Positions 50,868 to 59,941 of a stretch of DNA of 64,000 nt are shown here, piece after piece. The number at the start of each line of letters is the position of its first letter. The stretch's first letter is position 1. Below the pieces are notes generated by a model. That model did no database searches and had not been told where the DNA came from. It was given only the letters and a program-made list of their open reading frames with translations. Position numbers and translations under genes: made by a program. This DNA is from Alistipes putredinis DSM 17216 (GTDB lineage: Bacteria > Bacteroidota > Bacteroidia > Bacteroidales > Rikenellaceae), in contig NZ_DS499579.1 of the NCBI RefSeq assembly GCF_000154465.1, forward strand, positions 434,001 to 498,000. Reading direction: 5' to 3'.

Positions 50868-51973
50868 AAAGAGTCATTGTTTCGGGCGGCGGCACGGGCG
50901 GTCATATCTATCCTGCCGTGGCTGTGGCCGAAGCGCTCCGACGGCGCTTCGGGGAGGAAGTCGAGATCCTCTTCGTCGGTGCCGAAGGCAAGATGGAGAT
51001 GGAGAAGGTGCCTGCATTGGGATACCGGATCGTCGGTCTGCCCGTTGCGGGCTTGCAGCGCCGTTTCGATTTGAAAAACCTGGCGGTGCCCTTCAAGGTG
51101 CTCAAAAGCATCCGCAAGGCCCGGCGCACCATCCGCGACTTCGGGGCCGATGTGGTCGTCGGTTTCGGAGGGTATGCCAGCGGCCCGGTGCTGTGGGCGG
51201 CGCAGCGGATGGGGATTCCGACCGTGATTCAGGAGCAGAACTCCTATGCGGGAGTCACCAACAAGCTGCTGGCCAAGCGTGCCCGCACGATCTGCGTGTC
51301 GTATGAGGGAATGGAACGCTTTTTCCCGAAAGAGAAGATCGTGATGACGGGCAACCCTCTGCGGGGACGTTTTTCGAAAGCGGGTGCGGATCGCCGCGAG
51401 GCGCTGGCGCATTTCGGCTTCCGGGACGATCTGCCGGTGCTGCTCGTCGTGGGCGGGTCGCTCGGTACGCGGACGCTCAACGAGATGATGAAGGTCTGGG
51501 TTCTGCGGCAGGGCGATGCTTCGCCGGTGCAGGTGATCTGGCAGACAGGCAAATATTACGAGCGGGAGATGCGCGAGTTTTTGGCGCAGCATCCTACGGC
51601 GAATATCTGGCAGGGGGCATTCATCGACCGCATGGATTACGCTTATGCGGCGGCCGACCTGGTCGTTTCGCGCAGCGGGGCCTGCACGGTGTCGGAACTC
51701 TGTCTGGTGGCCAAGCCGACCCTTTTCGTGCCGTCGCCCAACGTGGCGGAAGACCACCAAACCAAGAATGCTCGGGCGTTGGCCGACAAGGGGGCTGCGC
51801 TGCTGATCCCCGATTCCGAGGCGGTCGCCCGGGTCATGGACGAGGCGGTCGGGCTGTTGAAGGATCCGGCCCGTTTGTCCGAGTTGAGCCGCAATATCGA
51901 GGCGCTGGCCATCCCCGATTCCGCCGAGCGGATCGTGAATGAAATCGAAAAACAGTTGCCGCAGTCGAAATAG
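50864..51973 (+). CDS. murG: UDP-N-acetylglucosamine transferase MurG
   Basis: A 369-aa GT28 enzyme with the N-terminal GGGTGGHIYPAVAVAEAL, VVVGFGGYASGPVLWAAQ near 98, QEQNSYAGVTNKLLAK near 124 and SRSGACTVSELCLVAKPTLFVPSPNVAEDHQTKNA near 262. It adds GlcNAc to lipid I to form lipid II at the inner membrane. Coupled to the small ORF upstream by ATGA and followed by murC. Confidence 0.96.
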   Translation: MKRVIVSGGGTGGHIYPAVAVAEALRRRFGEEVEILFVGAEGKMEMEKVPALGYRIVGLPVAGLQRRFDLKNLAVPFKVLKSIRKARRTIRDFGADVVVGFGGYASGPVLWAAQRMGIPTVIQEQNSYAGVTNKLLAKRARTICVSYEGMERFFPKEKIVMTGNPLRGRFSKAGADRREALAHFGFRDDLPVLLVVGGSLGTRTLNEMMKVWVLRQGDASPVQVIWQTGKYYEREMREFLAQHPTANIWQGAFIDRMDYAYAAADLVVSRSGACTVSELCLVAKPTLFVPSPNVAEDHQTKNARALADKGAALLIPDSEAVARVMDEAVGLLKDPARLSELSRNIEALAIPDSAERIVNEIEKQLPQSK

Positions 51974-52066
51974 AGCCGCCGGGAGCGACCGAGCGGGGAA
52001 AATAGTGCCGGGCGGAGATTGTGCGAATCCTCTGCCGGGCGTAAACAACGAAGAAGAAACCGACGA

Positions 52067-53536
52067 ATGAAAGAGTTTTCTACTATTGCGAATGTTACGA
52101 GCGGGCGGGAGGAACGCCGGACTTGTTCGACCGCAGCCGGGTGCGGCGAACGGCGGGAACGGCTCAACGTATATTTTCTCGGAATCGGGGGGATCGGCAT
52201 GAGTGCTCTGGCCCGGTATTTCCTCCACGAAGGCCAAAGGGTGGCGGGGTACGACCGGGTGCGGTCGCATCTCACGGACCAGATCGAGGCCGAAGGAGCC
52301 GTTGTTCACTATGAGGAGGATCCGGCGCTGATTCCGGCTGATTTCCGGGATCCGGCCACGACGATCGTGGTCTATACGCCGGCTGTTCCGGCGGATCATA
52401 CCGAGTTGCGCTGGTTCGAAGAGCATGGTTTCGAGATCGTCAAGCGTTCGCAGATGCTGGGGTATCTTTCGCAGGGGAAGTTCGTGATGGCGGTGGCCGG
52501 TACGCACGGCAAAACCACGACCACGACGCTCGTGGCATGGCTCAACCACCGGGTGACGGGCGGCGGAAGCGCTTTCCTGGGCGGTATTTCGCGGAATTTT
52601 TCGAGTAACCTGGTGCTCGGCCGGGGGCGGCGTCTGGCGGTCGAGGCCGACGAGTTCGACCGTTCGTTCCTGCGGCTGTGGCCCGACGTGGCGGTGGTCA
52701 CCTCGGCCGATGCCGATCATCTGGATATTTACGGTACGCACGAGGCATTGCGCGAGGCTTTCTCGCAGTTCGTCGGACAGATCCGCGAAGGCGGGGCGCT
52801 GGTCGTCAAGCGGGGTGTCGATCTGAAGATCGGGAACCCCGGTATCCGGGTTTACCGCTATTCGTACGACGAGCCGTGCGATTTTTACGCCCGTAACGTG
52901 ACGCTGCTCGAAGGCGGCCACTACCGGTACGATCTGGTGACGCCCGGCGGCGTTGTCGAAGGGTGCACGCTGGGTATTCCCGGTTGGGTCAATATCGAGA
53001 ATGCCGTGGCGGCCGTGGCGGCGCTCTGGTGCGCGTCGGAGCGGGACGGCGAGCCGCTGGATGCGGAGCGTCTGCGGGAGGCGCTGGCCTCGTTCGAGGG
53101 GGTCAAGCGACGTTTCGAATTTTATGTCAATACGCCCCGGCAGGTTTATATGGACGATTACGCCCACCACCCGCGCGAGTTGGCGGCGGCGATCACTTCG
53201 GTCAAGAAGATGTTTCCGGGGCGGCGGCTGACGGCGCTTTTCCAGCCGCACCTCTACACCCGCACGCGGGATTTCTACCGCGAGTTCGCCGAGGCGCTCT
53301 CGCATGCCGACCGGGTGGTACTGCTGCCGATCTATCCGGCCCGCGAGGAGCCGATTCCGGGTGTGGAGTCCGAGATGATCGGCCGCCTGCTGACGGTGCC
53401 TTGGACGATCTGCGACCGTGCGGAGTTGGCCGAAAAGGTGGCTGCGATGGATACCGATGTAGTCGTCAGCTTCGGCGCGGGCAATATAGACGCCTGCTGC
53501 GGGGCACTGGCAGAAAAATTGCGGGAAAAAGCCTGA
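52067..53536 (+). CDS. murC: UDP-N-acetylmuramate-L-alanine ligase MurC
   Basis: A 489-aa Mur ligase with YFLGIGGIGMSALARYFLHEG near 37, the ATP loop VAGTHGKTTTTTLVAW near 145 and MDDYAHHPRELAAAI near 360. It adds L-Ala to UDP-MurNAc, the first peptide step of peptidoglycan synthesis. The nucleotide-binding fold begins about 35 residues in, a longer N-terminal extension than usual; the true start may lie downstream of 52067, and an upstream start at 52019 is even less likely. Confidence 0.94.
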   Translation: MKEFSTIANVTSGREERRTCSTAAGCGERRERLNVYFLGIGGIGMSALARYFLHEGQRVAGYDRVRSHLTDQIEAEGAVVHYEEDPALIPADFRDPATTIVVYTPAVPADHTELRWFEEHGFEIVKRSQMLGYLSQGKFVMAVAGTHGKTTTTTLVAWLNHRVTGGGSAFLGGISRNFSSNLVLGRGRRLAVEADEFDRSFLRLWPDVAVVTSADADHLDIYGTHEALREAFSQFVGQIREGGALVVKRGVDLKIGNPGIRVYRYSYDEPCDFYARNVTLLEGGHYRYDLVTPGGVVEGCTLGIPGWVNIENAVAAVAALWCASERDGEPLDAERLREALASFEGVKRRFEFYVNTPRQVYMDDYAHHPRELAAAITSVKKMFPGRRLTALFQPHLYTRTRDFYREFAEALSHADRVVLLPIYPAREEPIPGVESEMIGRLLTVPWTICDRAELAEKVAAMDTDVVVSFGAGNIDACCGALAEKLREKA

Positions 53537-53637
53537 TTCGCCGTCTGCCGGAGACGATCTGTTTTTTTCGAGGCCGTGTCCGTCGCGGCCGTACCGGGCG
53601 GGAAGTAAACGCCGGGATGAGATTCAACCATTGACGA

Positions 53638-54735
53638 ATGCCGAAATACCTGAAATATACGCTTCTTGCACTGCTTTGGGGCGGTGTGGCCGCTTATTTG
53701 CTCTATGCGGGAGGCAAGGTGCGCCGTCATTGTGCGGAGCAGCCTGTGACGCGCATCGAGGTCGAAGTGGTGGACAGCACCTCGCAGTTGCGGCTGGTGT
53801 CGGAAGCTACCGTTCGGGGGTGGCTCGCCCGCAGCGGCATCAAAACCGTCGGCGAGAAGATCGGTGCCGTGCGGCTGGATGCGCTGGAACGGCTTATCGC
53901 CCGCAATGGATTCGTCGCCGACGCCCGGGTTACGGTTTCCTATTCGGGCGTGCTGCATGTCGCCGTCTGGCAGCGGACGCCTCTGATGCGGCTGTTGATC
54001 GACGGCTATAATTCGTACGTGACCGAGGAGGGCTATCTGTTTGCAGTGCCCCGTGCCTCGTCGGTTTATGTGCCGGTGATTACGGGTACCTACCGTCCCC
54101 CGTTCCCGGCCTCCTATGTGGGGTATGCGGCGGATTACAGGCGGGAGCAGATGCAACAGATAGACGATAAGATCGCGGAGTTGGAACGGGAAAAATACCC
54201 TCTTTACCGACGGGAGCTGAAGAACGATGAAAATATCCGTTCGCTGCGGCGGATGCTGATTAAAAAGAGATGGTTCGAATCTTCGGAGTCCTTCGGCGAG
54301 CGGGTGCGGGAACTCCGCAAGCACAAGGAGCAGTTGCGCCGCAAATATCGCTATGAGGCTCAGGTGATTCAGTCGGCGATCGACAAAATTTCCGAAAAAC
54401 AGGAAGCCGAGCGTCGCCGACAAAAAATTTTGGCGAAAAGGTACGAAGATTTCTCGAAACTGACTACCTTTGTAAAATGGATGGAAAACGACGATTTCTG
54501 GCGGTCGGAAATCGTTCAGATAACGGCCCGCACCACTGAAAGCGGGGCTATCGACCTGGAACTTACGCCCCGGAGCGGCAACTATACCATCCTTTTCGGC
54601 CGCTTGGACGATGCCGAGCAGAAACTGGATAAGTTGCTGCGGTTTTACCGGGAGGGACTCGGAAAAGCCGGATGGGATCGGTACCGGACGATCAACGTGA
54701 AGTACGCCGGGCAGGTCGTCTGTACGGAGTGGTAA
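53638..54735 (+). CDS. ftsQ: FtsQ-like divisome protein with coiled-coil insertion
   Basis: A 365-aa protein in the conserved ftsQ position between murC and ftsA. It has a short cytoplasmic start, one transmembrane helix (about 8-24), a POTRA-like domain (about 37-113, ending VAVWQRTPLMRLLIDGYNSYVTEEGYLF as in FtsQ) and a beta-domain end (RTINVKYAGQVV). Between these, residues about 165-272 are a highly charged Lys/Arg/Glu helical stretch with heptad spacing, absent from ordinary FtsQ proteins of 240-280 residues. The insertion could contact other divisome or wall proteins (inference). The function otherwise is scaffolding of FtsL/FtsB-type partners. Confidence 0.82.
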   Translation: MPKYLKYTLLALLWGGVAAYLLYAGGKVRRHCAEQPVTRIEVEVVDSTSQLRLVSEATVRGWLARSGIKTVGEKIGAVRLDALERLIARNGFVADARVTVSYSGVLHVAVWQRTPLMRLLIDGYNSYVTEEGYLFAVPRASSVYVPVITGTYRPPFPASYVGYAADYRREQMQQIDDKIAELEREKYPLYRRELKNDENIRSLRRMLIKKRWFESSESFGERVRELRKHKEQLRRKYRYEAQVIQSAIDKISEKQEAERRRQKILAKRYEDFSKLTTFVKWMENDDFWRSEIVQITARTTESGAIDLELTPRSGNYTILFGRLDDAEQKLDKLLRFYREGLGKAGWDRYRTINVKYAGQVVCTEW

Positions 54736-54831
54736 GGTTTTCGAGATGCAGGAGCCGGATCTGCCTGCGGAATATGTGCCGGGCAGGGAAGAGGCTGGGA
54801 AACGATTCAATGAAAAAATAGATAGAGCACA

Positions 54832-56331
54832 GTGGAAAAAAAGAGTTATACGGTAGCCATCGACCTCGGTTCTTCGAACGTGGTGGTCGCTGTCGGGTCG
54901 AAACGCGAAGACGGAACGCTCGGTATCGAAGCCGTCGTTTCCAAACCGGTCGAGGGGGTCAAGGCCGGCCGGATCGATAATATCGAACAGGCGGGCAATG
55001 CCATCCGGGAGGCTGTCGCCGAGGTGGAATCGACGCTCGGCGTTCGAATTACGGAGGCTTATGCCGGCATTTCGGGCGAGTTCGTCCGTTGTGCCCGCCA
55101 TACCGACCACGTCTTTACCTACGATCCCCAGAACGGGGTGAACCAGGGCGATGTAGATGCCCTGTTCGATCGTATGCGCAACGTCCAGGCCCCCGACGAC
55201 GAAACGATCATGGAGCGTATTCCGCAGCATTATATGGTGGATGATGCCGAGGAGGTGCGCAATCCGGTCGGTTCGTTCTGCAAGCGGTTGTCTTCGACTT
55301 TCAACTTCATACTTTGCGGCAAGACGCCGCTGCAACGGCTCGACATGGCTCTCCGGCGGCTCGGTATCCGTATGTTGGGGGTATTCCCCAATGCGCTGGC
55401 GACGCCCGAAGCCGTACTCTCTTCCGATGAGAAGGAGGAGGGGGTGGCCGTCGTGGATATCGGTGGAGGCGTGACCGACGTTGCGGTTTATTACCGGGGC
55501 GTGCCGCGTTACGTGGCGACGATCCCGATGGGAGCGAGCGCCATCAACCGGGACATCCGTTCGCAGAGCATTCCCGAGAAACATGTCGAGAGCCTCAAGT
55601 GCAAATACGGTTCGGCTGTTGCCGAGCTCGCTCCCGAAGACAAGCTGATCCGCGTGAGCGGTCGCACGGCCCGCGAAGCCAAGGATATTCTGCTGCGCAA
55701 CCTGGCCACCGTCATCGAGGCCCGGGCTACCGACATCGTCGAATTCGTGCAGCAGGAGATCCGGGATTCGGGGTATGCCGAGCGGTTGGCCTACGGCATC
55801 GTGCTGACGGGCGGCTCGGCCCGACTCAAGGATATAGACGAATTGTTCCGTCGTGTGACCGGCATGGACGTTCGTATCGCAAGCGCCGAAACAGGCATCA
55901 GCGAAGATTCGCGCGAGGCGGTTGCGAACCCTGCGTTCGCCACGGTCGTCGGACTGTTGCTCAAGGGGGCCGGCATGGGTTCGTGCAACGTGATCGAGGA
56001 CAAGGCGGGCCTTTCGCCCCGTCGCCCTGTCCCGCCGACCTCTGTGCCGGGATTCCAGCCTCCGCAGCCCCAGTCGCGGCCGCAACCCCAGCCCTATGCG
56101 CCGACACGGCCTTCTGCGGAAACGGTCAATGCGGCGTATGCGCGTCGGGAGGCTGCCCGTGCGGAATCCGCAGCGGCCGAGCCCGAGGCGGACGATGCCG
56201 GAGAGGAGCCCGCGCCTCAGGCTCCCGTGCAGGAGCCGGTGAAAAAGGAACGCAACTGGCGGAGTATTTTCAAGCGGACGCTCGACAAGATCAACGAGGG
56301 CTTCAATGCCGCCGATGACGAGGAGATTTAA
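54832..56331 (+). CDS. ftsA: Cell division protein FtsA
   Basis: A 499-aa actin-like protein with phosphate-1 motif AIDLGSSNVVVAVG near 9, the SHS2-type 1C region (about 85-160), VVDIGGGVTDVAVY near 207 and VLTGGSARLKDIDELF near 325. A Pro/Gln/Ala-rich linker (about 395-470) precedes a C-terminal amphipathic helix (NWRSIFKRTLDKINEGF), the likely membrane-targeting sequence that tethers FtsZ. Translation starts at GTG 54832, the first codon of the conserved start; no better ATG is near. Confidence 0.94.
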   Translation: MEKKSYTVAIDLGSSNVVVAVGSKREDGTLGIEAVVSKPVEGVKAGRIDNIEQAGNAIREAVAEVESTLGVRITEAYAGISGEFVRCARHTDHVFTYDPQNGVNQGDVDALFDRMRNVQAPDDETIMERIPQHYMVDDAEEVRNPVGSFCKRLSSTFNFILCGKTPLQRLDMALRRLGIRMLGVFPNALATPEAVLSSDEKEEGVAVVDIGGGVTDVAVYYRGVPRYVATIPMGASAINRDIRSQSIPEKHVESLKCKYGSAVAELAPEDKLIRVSGRTAREAKDILLRNLATVIEARATDIVEFVQQEIRDSGYAERLAYGIVLTGGSARLKDIDELFRRVTGMDVRIASAETGISEDSREAVANPAFATVVGLLLKGAGMGSCNVIEDKAGLSPRRPVPPTSVPGFQPPQPQSRPQPQPYAPTRPSAETVNAAYARREAARAESAAAEPEADDAGEEPAPQAPVQEPVKKERNWRSIFKRTLDKINEGFNAADDEEI

Positions 56332-56358
56332 CGATTAAGACAAGAGAAACGAAACGAT

Positions 56359-57690
56359 ATGACAGACGATGTAATCACCCAGTTGGCCGCTGCCCGCACG
56401 AATCCTTCCATTATCATGGTAGTCGGTGTCGGCGGTGCGGGCGGCAATGCCGTGAATCACATGTGGAACCTGGGGATCAAGGGCGTGGACTTTATGGTCT
56501 GCAACACCGACCAGCAGGCGCTCGACAAGAGTCCCGTGGAGCTGAAAGTCCGGCTCGGCAGCGAGGGATTGGGCGCCGGCAACGACCCTGAAAACGGACG
56601 CAAGGCCGCCATCGAGTCGCTCGATGTGGTGCGCCAGCGTTTCGAGGCGTCGGGGACCAAGATGGTCTTCATCACCGCCGGTATGGGCGGCGGTACGGGT
56701 ACGGGCGCTTCGCCGGTGATCGCCAAGCTGGCCAAGGAGATGGGAATGCTGACCGTCGGCATCGTCACTTCGCCGCTGGCCGTCGAAGGCAAGATCCGTT
56801 ACGAACAGGCGTTCCGGGGCATCGAGGAGCTGCGTCAGAACGTCGATTCGCTGCTGATTATCAACAACGAGAATATTCTTGAAATATACGGCCGTCTGGC
56901 CTTGAAGCAGGCTTTCGGCAAGGCCGATGACATCCTGGCTTCGGCTGCGAAGGGCATCGCCGAGATCATTACGGTCGAGAGCGACCTGGTGAACGTCGAT
57001 TTCGCCGACGTGTCGAAGGTGATGCGGGACAGCGGTCGCGCGCACATGAGCGTAGCGACGGCCGAAGGCGACAACCGGGCCGAGGCGGTGGCCGAAGCGT
57101 CGCTGCATTCGCCCCTGTTGGATCACAACCTGATTTCCGGAGCCCGCAACATTCTGCTCAATATCTCGGTGGCCAATGCCGAAGAGCTGATGTACGAGGA
57201 GGTGGTGCGGATTCTGGAGTATATCCAGGCGCATGCCAGCGTCGAGGACGAGTCGGGCAACATTCACAACGCCAATATCATCTGGGGTACGAGCGAGAAA
57301 CCCCAGTTGGGCAATGCCATCGAGCTGGTGGTGGTGGCGACGGGATTCGAGGGCGACGAGGAGAAGCGGATGATGGAGACGGTCATTCCGCCCGCACGGA
57401 TCGTCAAGCCTGTCCCGGAAGGTGCCGACCCTGCCGGAAAGCCGGTGTTGGAACCGGTGGGCAAGCCCGGCAAGGCCACTCCGCAGACACGCCCTCTGGA
57501 GCAGGTGATCCTGGGCGAGAAATCGACCCGTTACAGCAATATCGACCAGATCCTCGCCAAACCGGCTTATCAGTCGCGTAAGGCGCAGTTCATCGTCGAG
57601 ATGCCTGCGGGCCGCAAGGAGGTGCTTAAGGAGGAGAAGGGTGCTGCGGAGCGTGCGGAGGAAAACCGCTCCGAGTCGCTGTTCGATTAA
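56359..57690 (+). CDS. ftsZ: Cell division protein FtsZ
   Basis: A 443-aa tubulin homologue with VGVGGAGGNAVNHMW near 22, the GTP signature GMGGGTGTGASPVI near 110 and the synergy-loop region DFADVSKVMRDSGRAHMS near 215. A variable linker (about 330-420) ends in a short tail. It polymerises into the Z-ring. It follows ftsA by 27 bp; ftsA and ftsZ are surely co-transcribed. Confidence 0.97.
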   Translation: MTDDVITQLAAARTNPSIIMVVGVGGAGGNAVNHMWNLGIKGVDFMVCNTDQQALDKSPVELKVRLGSEGLGAGNDPENGRKAAIESLDVVRQRFEASGTKMVFITAGMGGGTGTGASPVIAKLAKEMGMLTVGIVTSPLAVEGKIRYEQAFRGIEELRQNVDSLLIINNENILEIYGRLALKQAFGKADDILASAAKGIAEIITVESDLVNVDFADVSKVMRDSGRAHMSVATAEGDNRAEAVAEASLHSPLLDHNLISGARNILLNISVANAEELMYEEVVRILEYIQAHASVEDESGNIHNANIIWGTSEKPQLGNAIELVVVATGFEGDEEKRMMETVIPPARIVKPVPEGADPAGKPVLEPVGKPGKATPQTRPLEQVILGEKSTRYSNIDQILAKPAYQSRKAQFIVEMPAGRKEVLKEEKGAAERAEENRSESLFD

Positions 57691-57701
57691 CATAAAACGG
57701 A

Positions 57702-58991
57702 TTGGATTTGGAAGATAGTGCTGCGGCCATCATCTATCACGGCATGACGTTTCATGTCGTGGTGCTGTGTTGTGTGACTTTGTTCCTGCTATTGGTTTCG
57801 GCGTTGGTTTCCGGCTCCGAAACCGCTTTTTTTTCGCTTTCGGGCAACGATGTGCGCAAGATCCGGCGGCACGATACGCCGGTTTGCCGGCGGATGCTGA
57901 ATCTGCTGGGCAAGGCCGATCTGCTGCTGGCTACGATTCTGGTAGTCAATAACCTGGTCAATATCGGTATCGTTATCCTCTCTTCGGAGATCATCGATTC
58001 GCTTTTCACTTTCGCCCGTTTCGAGTTTCTTTTCAAGACGGTGATCGTGACGTTCCTGCTGCTGCTTTTCGGGGAGATTCTGCCTAAAGTCGCGGCGCAG
58101 ACGATTCCTTTGCGGTTCGCCGGTTTCGCTGCGCGGCCCCTTTTGGTGCTGCGATGGATTTTTTATCCGTTGTCGTATGTGCTGGTGCGCACCGGAAACC
58201 GTATCAGCGAGCGGGCTGCCCACCATCAGGAAATTTCCATCGGCGAACTGGCCGATGCGATCGATATGACACGCACGGCCTCCAAGGAGGAGCACGGGAT
58301 GCTTTCGGGCATCGTCAGCTTCGTCAATACCGAGGTGCAGGAGATCATGAAACCCCGGGTGGATATTACGGCCGTTGCCATCACGGATTCCTATGAACAG
58401 GTCAAGCAGACCATCATCCGGTCGGGTTTCTCGCGCATTCCGGTTTACGAGGGCGATTTGGACAATATCAAGGGAACGCTTTATGTCAAGGATCTGCTTT
58501 CGCATATCGACCGGGGCGACGAATTCGGCTGGCAGCAACTGATCCGCAGGCCCTATTTCGTGCCGGAGCACAAGAAGATCAACGACCTGCTGGCCGATTT
58601 CCAGAACCAGAAGATCCACATGGCGATCGTCGTCGATGAATACGGCTCGACGCAGGGCCTCGTGTCGCTCGAAGACATCGTCGAGGAGGTAGTGGGTGAA
58701 ATTTCGGACGAAAGCGACAAGGACGAAGTGTTTTATACCCGTTTGGACAAAGATACCTACCTGTTCGACGGCAAGACCCATATCGGCGATTTCGAACGCA
58801 TTGTGGAGATTGCCGAAGGTACTTTCGCCGATGTCAAGGGGCGTGCCGAAACACTGGCCGGTCTGATGCTCGAACTGAAGTGCGACTTCCTGAAAAAGGG
58901 GGATACGGTAACGGCTCACGATGTGCGGTTCACTGTGGAGGAGATCGAGGGACACCGCATCGACAAGATCAAAGTCCGTCTGCATGGATAA
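57702..58991 (+). CDS. gldE: GldE-like CNNM/CBS-domain membrane protein
   Basis: A 429-aa protein: an N-terminal DUF21/CNNM membrane domain with three to four helices (VSALVSGSETAFFSLSG near 37), a CBS pair (about 195-320, with EYGSTQGLVSLEDIVEEVVGEI) and a CorC_HlyC domain at the C-terminus. It resembles GldE, associated with gliding motility in Flavobacteria, but non-gliding Bacteroidales also carry it, so a metal-ion transport role is more likely. Given start is TTG 57702; ATG 57744, 14 codons in, is an alternative. It follows ftsZ by 11 bp. Confidence 0.85.
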   Translation: MDLEDSAAAIIYHGMTFHVVVLCCVTLFLLLVSALVSGSETAFFSLSGNDVRKIRRHDTPVCRRMLNLLGKADLLLATILVVNNLVNIGIVILSSEIIDSLFTFARFEFLFKTVIVTFLLLLFGEILPKVAAQTIPLRFAGFAARPLLVLRWIFYPLSYVLVRTGNRISERAAHHQEISIGELADAIDMTRTASKEEHGMLSGIVSFVNTEVQEIMKPRVDITAVAITDSYEQVKQTIIRSGFSRIPVYEGDLDNIKGTLYVKDLLSHIDRGDEFGWQQLIRRPYFVPEHKKINDLLADFQNQKIHMAIVVDEYGSTQGLVSLEDIVEEVVGEISDESDKDEVFYTRLDKDTYLFDGKTHIGDFERIVEIAEGTFADVKGRAETLAGLMLELKCDFLKKGDTVTAHDVRFTVEEIEGHRIDKIKVRLHG

Positions 58992-59550
58992 TATCCTTTG
59001 TATCGAAAAGGTTTTGTCCTGGGAACGGTTGCTGCGGCTGGTGCCCGAACGGGATCTCCGGTTGGCTGCGGCGTTGAAGCCGGCTTCCCGCCGCGAAGAG
59101 TTTCTGATGTGGCGGTCGATTGTTTACCGTCGTCTGCCGGATGCCGAAATCGCATATAATGCGGTCGGAGCTCCCGTCGTATGCAATTATCCCCTCCATA
59201 TCGGAGTTTCCCACTGCCCCGGATACGTTGCGGTCTGTTTCTCCGACCGTCCATGTGCCGTCGATATCGAGCCGCTTGCCCGCGATTTCGGTCGGGCGGC
59301 AGCCCGCTTTGCTTCTGCCGAAGAGCGGCAGTTGTCCGACAGTCCGCTGTTGTTGCCGGCCCTCTGGTGCGCCAAGGAGACGCTTTACAAATATTCGGGG
59401 CGGCGGAACCTCGATCTGCTCCGGGATTTACGGATCGAGCGTTTCGATCCGGACGAAGGCCGGATGACGGGCCGTATTTGCGGGGAATCCGCATTGGAAA
59501 TCGGACTTCGGAGGGAGGAGGAGCTTCTTGCAGCCTATATCTTGGTGTGA
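58984..59550 (+). CDS. 4'-phosphopantetheinyl transferase (Sfp-like)
   Basis: A 188-aa protein with the Sfp/AcpT signature: HIGVSHCPGYVAV near 75, AVDIEPL with the Mg-binding Asp/Glu near 93, and WCAKETLYKYSG near 130. It transfers the phosphopantetheine arm from CoA to acyl or peptidyl carrier proteins. It overlaps gldE by 8 bp, a link seen in other Bacteroidetes gldE loci (family impression). Target carrier protein not in this window. Confidence 0.9.
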   Translation: MDNILCIEKVLSWERLLRLVPERDLRLAAALKPASRREEFLMWRSIVYRRLPDAEIAYNAVGAPVVCNYPLHIGVSHCPGYVAVCFSDRPCAVDIEPLARDFGRAAARFASAEERQLSDSPLLLPALWCAKETLYKYSGRRNLDLLRDLRIERFDPDEGRMTGRICGESALEIGLRREEELLAAYILV

Positions 59551-59941
59551 TTATGCTTGCAGGCGTAATTCGGTTCGGGACTTTCGGGGTGTCTGTCGTT
59601 CTATAATGGAGGTTCCGCCGAGGAGTTGATTTTCGGACGCTTGGGGCGCTGTCTGCGGCGCCGGATGCAAGGATGCCGCCCGGCAGCTTCGAGGCGGGGC
59701 TTCGGTGCTCTTGAAATTTCGGATCGTCTGTTGGCAGACCGTTTTGCCGCCGGGGAGGGATGTCGGGCGGCCTGCGGAGGATTCGGAACCTTCTTCCTGC
59801 CGAAATGGGACGAATACCCTCCTCCTTGCCGGAAGTTTCACAAATCCTTTTTCGTATCGGGCGGCCGGAAATCGAACCTCCTGCCGACGAAATCCGGTCG
59901 GTCGGGGCGTTATTCCGAATGTTATTGTTATTTTTGTAACG
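59551..59941. other. Intergenic region before the MATE gene
   Basis: About 390 bp of GC-rich sequence. Open frames on both strands are Arg/Pro/Cys-rich and look like chance. No tRNA, repeat or strong hairpin was seen; the only signal is the -7 box at its right end. Confidence 0.6.
59929..59936 (+). promoter_or_regulatory. -7 element of the MATE gene promoter
   Basis: TATTTTTG only 5 nt before ATG 59942, implying a leaderless or near-leaderless transcript. No -33 match. Confidence 0.5.

Noticed and set aside
57831..57845. T8 run in gldE as a slippage site
   Set aside because: It encodes the conserved Phe-Phe of the CNNM domain, and A/T runs of this length are common by chance; no domain boundary is near.
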